This document shows positions 1-7,669 of a stretch of 39,526 nt of DNA, piece by piece. A program made the translations under genes and the position numbers. The notes beneath the pieces were generated by a model. The model ran no database searches, was not told where the DNA came from, and saw nothing but the letters and a program-made list of their open reading frames with translations. The first letter of the stretch is position 1; each line of letters opens with the position of its first letter. The DNA comes from Chloroflexota bacterium. GTDB taxonomy: Bacteria > Chloroflexota > Anaerolineae > Anaerolineales > UBA11858. The DNA is taken from contig QMOK01000003.1 in assembly GCA_003648195.1 (NCBI GenBank), forward strand, positions 1-39,526, given 5' to 3'.

Positions 1-2584
1 AAAGTTTTGCGTGTTTTAGGCCTATGCGGGGATGAGCGTTTAGGGTATTGGTTACTGCCATTTGGTAATGTGCGTTCGCCAGGGCGTTGAACACTCTTGC
101 TTCTTCGGTACTGCCCGCCCCCAGAGTCAGCGCGTCTTGAAACATTTCTTCCGCTTTATCCAAGCGATTTAGCATATAGAGAAATACGCCTCTCCGAACC
201 AGGCTTTCTATGTACTCTGTTGTGTGCCGTGTTTCATCTAAATAAGTTAAAGCCCGATCAATAAAGGTAAGTCCTTCTTCAAATTCGCCAGTTGCCATGC
301 AGGCATCGCTCAAGTTTCCCCAAGCGGTACCTTTGAGCAAATCGTCCTCGCGTTGCTCTCCAATCTCTAATAAGGATTGGTTAAGTCGCTTCAATAATTC
401 AATGTCTTGGGTTTCAAAAGCGATGGCACTCCAAGTGGTGAAAAACCGGTATATTCGATTATTAGTGGGGGATAATTTGTGGGTTATTAATAGTTCTTCA
501 GCGTGTTGGAAAGCATGAACGGCTTCCGCCGAGGAAGCCAAGTGCCGGGCTTCTTCGCCTGCTTTCACCCAATAATGAAAAGCGGCTTCAAAAACTCCGG
601 CTTTTTCATAATGAGCGGCAATGATAGCGGGGGGCGCCTCTTCGTCTACTCTGATACGCGCGGCCTGATTGTGCAGCAGCACACAGCGAGCTGAGTTCAT
701 CCTCTGTAGTAAAACTTCACGAAATTTTTGCTGGACAAAGCGGTACTTGTGCAAATCGCTTTGGTTTTCTTTTTGCTCGGTAACAATATTTTTCTTAACC
801 GCTTTTTCAAACGCTATAAAGACTTCTTCTTCTGTTTCTGTTGTGGTCATTAGCGGCAATAGGCTCAAGTCAAAACTTGTTCCTAACACGGCTGCCGCCT
901 CCAAAATTCTATAGGTCGCTTCGTCTAATCCCATTAGACGTGTCTCTATAATTTTAGAAAGTTTTTCACTAATGGGCAATCCGGTTCCTGATTTTATATC
1001 GAATTTGACGTCCGCATCTAAAATAGCCCATAATATTTCCGCGATAAAAAGTGGGTTTCCGTCGGATTCTTGGGATAGCATTTGCGCTAATTCCCTTGAT
1101 GGAGATTCTTGAAGAATGTGATACGCTAATTTTGAGATGTCATTTAAGGATAATTTTTGCAGCCTTAGGAAATTTATGTGTTTGGAATCGCAGAATGAAT
1201 TCACTAATTCTGGGTATCTATATGTCAATTCGCCTTCGCGCGCAGTCCCAATCAACATTCCCCGCCCGTCCTTGAACGGATACCGTTCCATGAGGTAGGT
1301 GAACGTTTGTAAAGTAGCCTTATCCGCGTATTGAATGTCATCGAAAACGAGCAAAAGAGGCTTTTTAGAGGCTAGCAGTTTAAAGACTTGCCGAATAGCT
1401 TCTAGCAACAGATTTTCCCTTTGGGAATCGTCCGTGACTTCTATTTCTTCGACACTTGGCCGAATCATGGCAATCTCTGGCAACATCCGTGTCAAGCAGC
1501 TTACCCACGTGAGGGGCAGCTCAAGCCATTTCTCTGGCGTAATTTGATAACGAAATAGGCTTTTGAACGGTTGATATGATAGATTCACTTCATTGGGTTT
1601 GCAGGTAATGTAAAAGACATCTGCCCGTGAAGATATTTTATCTGCATATTCTTTGAGTACTCGCGTTTTGCCTTGTCCTACATCGCCAAGCAACAAAACG
1701 CTTTGCTGTTGTTTTCTACTCAGCCGTAATTGGGTAAGAATTTTCTCCCGACCCACTAAGGGCATATCTATTCCAGGGTGAATGTCCCAGGTAGGCTGCG
1801 GTTCTGGAATATCTACTGAAATTTCTTTCTGGATTTCCTGGTATAAGGCTACTAAGTTGGGAGCAGGGCCAACTCGTCCATGGGACAGCATCACCTTGGT
1901 CACTTTTCTATAGTATTCACGAGCCCGAGGCATTTCCCCTCGCTCTACAAGTATTTTCATTTGGAGGTAATGGAGATAATCCGAAGTGTTGTTTTCTTTG
2001 AGAGCCTGTTGAATCAAAGGTTCAGCAGATTGAAGGTCTCCAATTGTATGATAATAATCTGCCAAACGTTCAAGCACATCCCCGCGTAGTTTTTCTACTT
2101 CCTGCGCTATTTTCCGCACTTCGTTCTCAGCTTGTGGTTCACTTGAAAAATCAACCCCTTCTAAAAAGTGATTCCCATTCCACAAACCCAGTGCCCGATT
2201 TAATAGGTTAACAGTTTTACGGGGAAGTTTCTGTGTCCTAGCGGTACACCAAGGGATTTGCCCAACGTCATCTAGCAGGTCATGAAATTGGGTTAGGTCA
2301 ACATCTGTATGCTCAAAATCTAGCCCTATGAACTCATCTATTGAAATAATGAGTCCGGCATCGGGCAAGCTTGCTTTTAGTTGAGAAGACGCTTTTGCAA
2401 CCCAATTTGGAGAGGATGCTGTCTTATTCGCAAAAGCGATTTCCAGCTCCTCGCGAGAGATTAAACTATTTTGAAAAGCCAAATAATAAAAAAATAATTT
2501 CAAGAAAGGCTCATCAATATCAATAGTTTTTTTACCAAAATGAATTTTCGGCGTGCCAAGTAAATATACGTGAAACTGGTTCAT
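1..2584 (-). CDS. BTAD/SARP-type regulator with AAA ATPase and TPRs (3' end outside window)
   Basis: I translated the minus strand from ATG at 2584 and found one uninterrupted frame of 861 codons running off the left edge. The N-terminus (MNQFHVYLLGTPKIHFGK) and the following winged-helix-like stretch, then a helical region to about residue 250, resemble SARP/BTAD regulators. A P-loop (GDVGQGKT, about residues 300-307) and a Walker B (LLLVFDD, about 408-414) mark a signal-transducing AAA/STAND-type ATPase, followed by helical TPR-like repeats (for example ERGEMPRARE before it, and EEGLTFIDRALTYLDE after it). Large regulators of this layout couple ligand or protein sensing to transcription; the ligand here is unknown. 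The C-terminus, which may carry another DNA-binding or TPR part, is not in the window. The gap to recN (2585-2756) shows no gene. Confidence 0.8.
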   Translation of the reverse strand, partial: MNQFHVYLLGTPKIHFGKKTIDIDEPFLKLFFYYLAFQNSLISREELEIAFANKTASSPNWVAKASSQLKASLPDAGLIISIDEFIGLDFEHTDVDLTQFHDLLDDVGQIPWCTARTQKLPRKTVNLLNRALGLWNGNHFLEGVDFSSEPQAENEVRKIAQEVEKLRGDVLERLADYYHTIGDLQSAEPLIQQALKENNTSDYLHYLQMKILVERGEMPRAREYYRKVTKVMLSHGRVGPAPNLVALYQEIQKEISVDIPEPQPTWDIHPGIDMPLVGREKILTQLRLSRKQQQSVLLLGDVGQGKTRVLKEYADKISSRADVFYITCKPNEVNLSYQPFKSLFRYQITPEKWLELPLTWVSCLTRMLPEIAMIRPSVEEIEVTDDSQRENLLLEAIRQVFKLLASKKPLLLVFDDIQYADKATLQTFTYLMERYPFKDGRGMLIGTAREGELTYRYPELVNSFCDSKHINFLRLQKLSLNDISKLAYHILQESPSRELAQMLSQESDGNPLFIAEILWAILDADVKFDIKSGTGLPISEKLSKIIETRLMGLDEATYRILEAAAVLGTSFDLSLLPLMTTTETEEEVFIAFEKAVKKNIVTEQKENQSDLHKYRFVQQKFREVLLQRMNSARCVLLHNQAARIRVDEEAPPAIIAAHYEKAGVFEAAFHYWVKAGEEARHLASSAEAVHAFQHAEELLITHKLSPTNNRIYRFFTTWSAIAFETQDIELLKRLNQSLLEIGEQREDDLLKGTAWGNLSDACMATGEFEEGLTFIDRALTYLDETRHTTEYIESLVRRGVFLYMLNRLDKAEEMFQDALTLGAGSTEEARVFNALANAHYQMAVTNTLNAHPRIGLKHAKL

Positions 2585-2756
2585 AGAAGTTTCGCAGAAA
2601 AGTTTATTTATTCAGGGTGACTAATATTACAGAGTCGTAAAATCCGCTTGTTGAACAGTGGCACATACAACGAAAAGGATACCAAAGGCGCATTCAATTT
2701 TATTACGAAGCGCATCAATATTTCATCGGCTTTTATGAGAACTATATGACAAGAGA

Positions 2757-4487
2757 CTACGAAGATTCAATTATCTTATCCGCTCTCGTTAAAATTTCTT
2801 GAGCAGCTTGTTTATTGCTCTCGCTAGTGCTTCCCAGCATTTGGGCAAGTTCATTTTGCCGCTCTTCGCCTGTTAAAATTCCCACTTGCGTGACTGTGCG
2901 TCCATCCTTAATTTGCTTTTGAACGCGGAAGTGCTGCTGCCCAAAGCCAGCCAGTTGCGGTAGGTGAGTGATGCAAAGGACTTGATGTTCAACTGCTAAG
3001 AGCCGTAACTTGTGCCCCACAACAGTGCCCACCCGCCCTCCAATTCCTTGGTCAATTTCATCGAATACCAAGGTAGAGATGCTGTCAACGTTAACTAGCA
3101 CTTGTTTCAAGGCCAGCATCAGACGGGATGTTTCTCCGCCAGAGGCGACTTTCGCCAGAGGTTTCAAGCCTTCGCCGGGGTTGGTTTCTACCATGAATTC
3201 AATCTCTTCTAGGCCATCTTGAGTGTAGGCTAGTCGGCGGTTACCATCTACTGGCACACCCGCTGGGTCTGGGGTTTGATGAAAATTAACTCGGAAGCGA
3301 GCTTGCGCCATGCGCAAGTCTTCCAATTCTTTCTCTAGGGCTGCTGCCATTTGCTCTGCGCCTGTCTGACGGCGCTGCGTTAGAAGTTGGCCTTTCGCGC
3401 CTAATTCTGGGAGCAGATTTTCTACTATCGCTTCTAACTCGATAATACGCGCGTTGCTATTGGTGATTGTTTCTAGTTCAGCACGAGCGTTCTCAGCGTA
3501 ATTCAAAACTTCTGGGATTGTTTGACCGTATTTCCGCTTTAAGGAGCGTATCACATCTAAGCGTTCTTCAACTTCTGCAAGTCGTCCGGGGTCAAATTCT
3601 ATGACGTTCAAATAGTCGTGCAAGTCGTGCGCCAGCTCTGCGATGCCTTCAAATAGGTCATTAGCTTTCTCGCTCAACGCAGTTTGAGAAGGATCAGTAT
3701 TAGTCAAATTTGTAATATTATCTACGATCTGACCTAGAAGCTCCGTGACTGTAGGTTGGTCTGGGGGAGCTTCATCTAGGAGGCTCAAGGCAATTTGGGA
3801 AAGTTCAGCCAGTTTTTCTGAATTTGCCAAACGTTTGTGTTCTTGTTTTAGTTCTTCATCTTCTCCATCGGCAAGATTTGCCATGTCAATTTCGTTCAGT
3901 TGATAAGCTAATAACTCGGAACGCTGGGCATTGTCGTACTCAGATTTCCTTAATTTGGTTAATTCTTGTTTGGTTTGCTGTAATTCGCGGTAAGTTTTTC
4001 GATAATCGGCTAAGGCTTCTCCTACATCTGCGTAGCGGTCTAGCAAGCCAATGTGTTGGTTGACGCGCATAAGCGAAAGATGTTCAAATTGGCCGTGGAT
4101 ATCGACTAGGCACTCTCCTAGTTCAACTAGAATGCTCACGCTGGTGCGGTGTCCATTCACACGGGCTACGTTTTGTCTATCACGTCTGAGTTCCCGGCTT
4201 AGGGTGAGGTAGTCGGTGTCTTCTAACAGTGCTTCACGTTTGAGAATGGCAAACACTTGTTTTTTGACTTTCGCTGGGATACAGAAAACCGCTTCCACGC
4301 TTGCTCGTTCGGCACCGCTTCGGAGGTCTGTCATATCTGCCCGATTCCCCAGCAGCATGCCCAAAGCGCCCATAATAATGGATTTTCCAGCCCCTGTTTC
4401 TCCAGTAAAGACAGTTAGGCCTGGCTTAAATTCTAGCTCAAGTTCGTTTATAATGGCGAAGTTTTTAATACGAAGTTCAGTAAGCAT
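2757..4487 (-). CDS. recN: DNA repair protein RecN
   Basis: This is a 576-residue SMC-like ATPase that acts in double-strand break repair by holding and processing DNA ends. The head domain carries Walker A GETGAGKS (residues 29-36) near the N-terminus. The middle is a long coiled coil (about 160-370), interrupted as expected in RecN. The C-terminal head has the LASGGETSRLML signature and Walker B TLVFDEIDQGIGGRVG. I chose ATG 4487 because family members begin with a short lead such as MLTELRIKNFAI. The frame stays open upstream to 4526, but that would overlap the preceding gene. The chosen start lies one base after the upstream stop (4489), which indicates translational coupling. It is the last gene of the 7009-2757 cluster. 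No SOS-type box is visible directly upstream. Confidence 0.95.
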   Translation of the reverse strand: MLTELRIKNFAIINELELEFKPGLTVFTGETGAGKSIIMGALGMLLGNRADMTDLRSGAERASVEAVFCIPAKVKKQVFAILKREALLEDTDYLTLSRELRRDRQNVARVNGHRTSVSILVELGECLVDIHGQFEHLSLMRVNQHIGLLDRYADVGEALADYRKTYRELQQTKQELTKLRKSEYDNAQRSELLAYQLNEIDMANLADGEDEELKQEHKRLANSEKLAELSQIALSLLDEAPPDQPTVTELLGQIVDNITNLTNTDPSQTALSEKANDLFEGIAELAHDLHDYLNVIEFDPGRLAEVEERLDVIRSLKRKYGQTIPEVLNYAENARAELETITNSNARIIELEAIVENLLPELGAKGQLLTQRRQTGAEQMAAALEKELEDLRMAQARFRVNFHQTPDPAGVPVDGNRRLAYTQDGLEEIEFMVETNPGEGLKPLAKVASGGETSRLMLALKQVLVNVDSISTLVFDEIDQGIGGRVGTVVGHKLRLLAVEHQVLCITHLPQLAGFGQQHFRVQKQIKDGRTVTQVGILTGEERQNELAQMLGSTSESNKQAAQEILTRADKIIESS

Positions 4488-4488
4488 A

Positions 4489-5007
4489 TTAGTGATTGAA
4501 TTGGTAGTAGACTGTTGTAGTAACAATCGTAGAGTAAAGTCCTATCCAAGTTAGGGGTAAAATCGCTCCCAGCCCCAGGCTTTCAATTATAAGCACAGAG
4601 CCAATAATGTTGATGAGCAAAATGGGAACGCTTCCCAAGAAAGACGCGGCAGCGACCACTTGATAAAGTCTAGGAGAACGCCTTTTTTTAGTTATTTTCC
4701 GAACTATTGCCACAATGATGGCGCCGACTATGGGGGCAATGAAAACAACGTAAAATCCAAAAGCCCCTGCCAGCAAGCTCCCTAAAAATGAGAGTATTCC
4801 CGCTGCCAAAGAACCTGATAAATAATCATACCACTTTGTGGTGATAAATATTTTTTGCTGGTTTTTTATACATTCGGGGCAACGGTAGCCAGTGGGAGTA
4901 TGTTGAGCGCATTTTAGGCAGATAGGTCTTCCGCACTTGTTACAGCGCAAACGAGTTTCACGTTTGGGGTGAAAGGCGCAGGTAAGGGGTGGTGAATTCT
5001 CGCTCAT
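4489..5007 (-). CDS. B-box zinc-finger membrane protein
   Basis: This 172-residue protein begins with a B-box-like zinc-binding module: C10, H13, C22, C25, C30, C33, H36, C43 and C46 are spaced as two interleaved sites. About four hydrophobic segments follow (near residues 65-90, 90-108, 115-135 and 140-165). Such fusions occur in bacteria, often beside or fused to rhomboid-like domains, and are thought to be membrane proteins with a cytoplasmic protein-binding finger; the actual function is unknown. The start ATG overlaps the stop of the NAD kinase gene by 4 bases (ATGA, 5004-5007), and recN starts one base after its stop, so it is within a coupled operon. Confidence 0.75.
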   Translation of the reverse strand: MSENSPPLTCAFHPKRETRLRCNKCGRPICLKCAQHTPTGYRCPECIKNQQKIFITTKWYDYLSGSLAAGILSFLGSLLAGAFGFYVVFIAPIVGAIIVAIVRKITKKRRSPRLYQVVAAASFLGSVPILLINIIGSVLIIESLGLGAILPLTWIGLYSTIVTTTVYYQFNH

Positions 5008-5858
5008 TGTTTTTTCTCTATTGATGGGTTGCAGCTCATGTGAGGGGTAAGGTTTCGGTAAAAATACCCTGGGTCTTCAAAACGAACGAAGCGGACAGTG
5101 TGTTCACCAGCTCTAATTTCAATACGATCACTTTCTTGAAGTTCAATGGGAAATTGTCCATCAATGGAAAGTACGGCTTCGTGTTCGGTATGAGCTAACA
5201 CAGAAATATGGGAGCCTTCTGCTAAAACAATGGATTGCTCAATGGAAAGATGAGGTGCCAAGGGGACGAGAAGAATATTGCGCAATTCTGGTAATAGAAT
5301 AGGCCCCCCGGCTGCCATGGCATAAGCGGTAGAACCTGTTGGCGTAGAGGTAATAATGCCATCGGCCACATAGGTGCTTAATAGCCGTTCATCGACATAA
5401 ACTTCTAGTCGAATAGGTCGAGCAAATCTTCCTCGGCTGATAACGGCATCATTAAGGGCCATCCACTGCCCAATTTGTTGTTCGTCACGCCACTGTGCTA
5501 TTTTCAACGTCATGCGATCTTCAAGCCAAAACTCGCCCCGAGCCAACCGGCCAAGGGCGTCTTGCCATTCATCGTGCCCAATCTCGGTGAGAAAACCAAA
5601 TTTGCCTAAATTAATCCCTAGAATAGGCGTCCCGCTGGGAGCGCACATATGTCCCGCTCGGAGCATTGTTCCATCTCCGCCCAAGGCAATGAATAAATCT
5701 TGTTCGTCAACATCAAGGTCGTTAAGCATACCCGCTACAACTTCTAAATTTCTTTCACGAAGATGTTCCGCGATTTGCTCAACAAGTTGAGATGCCTCTA
5801 TAAATTTGGGATGAGTGCCTATTAGTATTCTTCGAAATTCAGAGAGTTTTCTTGTCAT
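5004..5858 (-). CDS. nadK: NAD kinase
   Basis: This 284-residue cytosolic enzyme phosphorylates NAD+ to NADP+. Visible family motifs are GGDGT (residues 60-64), NLGKFGFLTE (NxGxxGFL), and DGIITSTPTGSTAYAMAAGGP, the Gly-rich nucleotide-binding loop. The frame extends upstream to an ATG at 5918, but I chose 5858. There the ATG overlaps the stop codon of the upstream gene (TAATG), the protein then begins MTRKLSEFRRILIGTHPK, and the length fits the family (about 270-300). The 3' end overlaps the B-box gene by 4 bases. Location in front of recN with one small gene between is a familiar bacterial arrangement (nadK-recN). Confidence 0.95.
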   Translation of the reverse strand: MTRKLSEFRRILIGTHPKFIEASQLVEQIAEHLRERNLEVVAGMLNDLDVDEQDLFIALGGDGTMLRAGHMCAPSGTPILGINLGKFGFLTEIGHDEWQDALGRLARGEFWLEDRMTLKIAQWRDEQQIGQWMALNDAVISRGRFARPIRLEVYVDERLLSTYVADGIITSTPTGSTAYAMAAGGPILLPELRNILLVPLAPHLSIEQSIVLAEGSHISVLAHTEHEAVLSIDGQFPIELQESDRIEIRAGEHTVRFVRFEDPGYFYRNLTPHMSCNPSIEKKQ

Positions 5859-6382
5859 TAACTTTTTTCGGGTTCTAGTGATTGGTCGCATTTGGCGCGG
5901 TAGCCGCATTTCGCGCATCGTGCCAGAACTTGGTGATCTCTTGGCACGCTGGTTCGAAACTCGTCCCGGCGCATGTCGGCCAGCACATCTAAAAGAGAGT
6001 CCTCAAGTTCTTCTGTATAGTCAATGCGAAATGTTTTTTGGGGGTAATGCAAAATCCCGTAGGAAGGCCGGCGTCTGTATTCTGTTTCTACCAGTTTACA
6101 GTAAACGGCCAATTGAAAAACATGAGCATCGTAAGGTTCATTGCGCACCTTGCTTGACTTAACCTCAACGGGGATAATTTCCCCGCCGTGCTCTACTAAA
6201 TAGTCTGGCTTGCCCGTCAGCTTTAAAACAGCATCGTAAAGCGGATTCTCGACTGCTCCCCATTTTCGCGTGTCGGCGTAGATGACCTTTCCGGGAGGCA
6301 TGGCGGTTGATTGCCGTTGGCGTTGAGAGACCCAGAATAAAACTATCGCCGCTAAAAATACAAAAAACGCTAGATATAACAT
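5858..6382 (-). CDS. Cas4-like PD-(D/E)XK nuclease, C-terminal half, membrane anchored
   Basis: This 174-residue protein starts with a transmembrane helix (residues 2-18) and continues into the catalytic core of a Cas4/RecB-type nuclease. It shows GKPDYLV with D60, VEVK with E73 and K75, and the QxxxY motif (Q90-Y94). The C-terminus has C156-x2-C159-x5-C165, the three-cysteine end of the Cas4 4Fe-4S site. The fourth cysteine and the helical N-terminal part are not here but in the preceding frame (6396-6650). The two frames are separated by 13 bases and differ by one reading-frame step. Its stop overlaps the nadK start. It could be a true two-subunit nuclease or one gene broken by a single-base indel. 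No CRISPR array or other cas gene is nearby, so a solo DNA-repair role is more likely than adaptation. Confidence 0.75.
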   Translation of the reverse strand: MLYLAFFVFLAAIVLFWVSQRQRQSTAMPPGKVIYADTRKWGAVENPLYDAVLKLTGKPDYLVEHGGEIIPVEVKSSKVRNEPYDAHVFQLAVYCKLVETEYRRRPSYGILHYPQKTFRIDYTEELEDSLLDVLADMRRDEFRTSVPRDHQVLARCAKCGYRAKCDQSLEPEKS

Positions 6383-6395
6383 TTTTGCCGCAACC

Positions 6396-6650
6396 TTAAA
6401 CGAGATGCCGCGCTACGTAAACGGTGAACAATCCCAATGCCAACAAGATTAATGCATAAGCTAAAAGTCGCAGCAATCCACTGACGAATACCGTTGTTCC
6501 GTGCTGATAGTGAAGCTCCTGACCATTGACCAATTCCTGCTCGTTTTGGGATCTGACACCTTTAATGGCGTACCACCAGGCACGCTTGCAATACAAATAA
6601 GAAGCAATTTCAGACGCTCGAATGATACGCCGTTCTGATTTTTTGGTCAT
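6396..6650 (-). CDS. Cas4-like nuclease, N-terminal half with C-terminal membrane helix
   Basis: This 84-residue protein carries the N-terminal Cas4 signature: SEIASYLYCKRAWWY with C21, and GQELHYQH with H47. These provide the first iron-sulphur cysteine and the first metal-site histidine of the family. A long hydrophobic segment (about residues 53-82) ends the protein. The next frame (5858-6382) opens with another hydrophobic helix, so together they would form a hairpin inserted between helical domain and nuclease core. The start is uncertain. A TTG at 6683 would add 11 residues (MAASREDSETP) and lies 2 bases after the DUF3467 stop; I prefer ATG 6650. The reading frame of the second half is closed by TAG a few codons upstream, so a fusion would need a shift between about 6410 and 6398. 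Confidence 0.7.
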   Translation of the reverse strand: MTKKSERRIIRASEIASYLYCKRAWWYAIKGVRSQNEQELVNGQELHYQHGTTVFVSGLLRLLAYALILLALGLFTVYVARHLV

Positions 6651-6685
6651 TGGTGTTTCGCTATCTTCTCTACTTGCCGCCAAGT

Positions 6686-7009
6686 TTATTCATCGGTTGG
6701 GGTGGGAGGATGAAATAAAGATTCGGCCAAAGAGGTAAAACCAGGTGATTTGATTTCGCCAAATTTCTGTTCGTACTTAGCAATGTTTTCCTGTAAGGCA
6801 TGACAAAACGCTTTAACGCTTAAAGGGCTCATAAGAATACGAGACTTGATCTCTGGCCTTTTTTGGCCCGGCAACATCCGCGCAAAGTCTAGCACTACTT
6901 CAGAAGGAGAATGCGCGATGCGCACTAAATTCACATACTGTGCTTCTAAATCAGGAGGCAAATCCACTGAGAGTAAATTTTTTTTTATGTTTTCTTGATT
7001 TTGGCTCAT
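6686..7009 (-). CDS. DUF3467 family protein
   Basis: This 107-residue soluble protein matches the DUF3467 pattern: YVNLVRIAHSPSEVVLDFARMLPG, then RILMSPLSVKAFCHALQENIAKYEQKFGEI. Members are widespread small proteins of unknown function. I start at ATG 7009 (MSQNQENIKKN); an upstream TTG at 7039 in the same frame is less likely. It heads the cluster leading through the split nuclease, nadK and recN, with only a few bases to the next gene. The C-terminal 15 residues are Pro/Thr rich and probably disordered. Confidence 0.75.
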   Translation of the reverse strand: MSQNQENIKKNLLSVDLPPDLEAQYVNLVRIAHSPSEVVLDFARMLPGQKRPEIKSRILMSPLSVKAFCHALQENIAKYEQKFGEIKSPGFTSLAESLFHPPTPTDE

Positions 7010-7071
7010 GTTTGTATTTTCCCGGCTTGTTAGCAGCAATAAAAAATCTTCGCCGTCTTACCACAAAGTCA

Positions 7072-7104
7072 CAAAGTACACGAAGTTTTTCTCCGTGTAC
7101 TTTG
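7072..7104. repeat. 11-bp perfect inverted repeat between ssb and DUF3467 gene
   Basis: CAAAGTACACG (7072-7082) and CGTGTACTTTG (7094-7104) are perfect inverted arms with an 11-base loop. It sits just downstream of ssb (minus strand), so it may end the ssb transcript, but no clear U-run follows in that direction. An AAAGTCACAAAGT lead-in beside it suggests a small dispersed palindrome rather than a classical terminator. Confidence 0.5.
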
Positions 7105-7135
7105 TTTATTTGTAATTGGCGATAACGAGTGTGAT

Positions 7136-7558
7136 CTAAAAGGGAATCTCATCTTCTTCGGCTGGGGGTTGACCTCCCACATTGCCCTGAGCTTGGTAAG
7201 CCTCATTTTCTGCTTTACTGGACAAGAAAACTACTCGATTGGCGGAAATTTCAAAACTGGCGCCCGCCGAGCCATCCTGTCGAGTCCAAATTCGGGGGCC
7301 GCCGGTTTGGGGGTCTGGTTTGATACGGCCTTCTACTAACACTTTGCTACCCCTGCTAAGGTATTGGTTAACCGATTCGCCTTGGGCTCCCCATACTGAG
7401 ACACGGAACCAGGTTGTTTCTTCTTGTTTCTGCCCATCATTACTAGTCCAACGCCGACTTGTAGCAACGGAGATATTAGTAACAGCTCGCCCATCCGGCA
7501 TGTAGCGCAATTCTGGGTCACGGCCTAAGTTTCCTACAATAATAATTTTCTGATACAT
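7136..7558 (-). CDS. ssb: Single-stranded DNA-binding protein
   Basis: This 140-residue OB-fold protein coats single-stranded DNA in replication and repair. The start MYQKIIIVGNLGRDPELRYMPDGRAVTNISVATSRRW is the classical SSB beginning; TTWFRVSVWG and the acidic C-terminal tip EEDEIPF (partner-binding tail) are also present. I used ATG 7558 because GGAG lies 8 bases upstream (AGGAGAAATTACC) and the family starts there; the frame is open to 7666. A TATAAT-like -10 lies at 7613-7618 on the minus strand. Confidence 0.95.
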   Translation of the reverse strand: MYQKIIIVGNLGRDPELRYMPDGRAVTNISVATSRRWTSNDGQKQEETTWFRVSVWGAQGESVNQYLSRGSKVLVEGRIKPDPQTGGPRIWTRQDGSAGASFEISANRVVFLSSKAENEAYQAQGNVGGQPPAEEDEIPF

Positions 7559-7612
7559 GGTAATTTCTCCTTTTGAATAAACCGCAGATCTTAATTTATC
7601 TGAACAACGCCT

Positions 7613-7618
7613 ATTATA
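7613..7618 (-). promoter_or_regulatory. Candidate -10 element for ssb
   Basis: The minus strand reads TGTATAATAGG here, giving a consensus TATAAT 55 bases upstream of the ssb start. No good -35 match lies 16-18 bases further upstream, so only the -10 is claimed. Confidence 0.4.
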
Positions 7619-7669
7619 CAATGTTTTAGCGTGAGATGTGAGGCATGAAAAATCCTCATTCGTCACTCC

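Noticed and set aside
4216-4554. Open frame of 112 codons antisense to recN
   Set aside because: It is a shadow of the recN frame; recN is strongly supported by its motifs.
5858-6650. CRISPR adaptation locus suggested by the Cas4-like halves
   Set aside because: No regularly spaced repeats and no other cas gene are in the window; Cas4-like proteins also occur without CRISPR.
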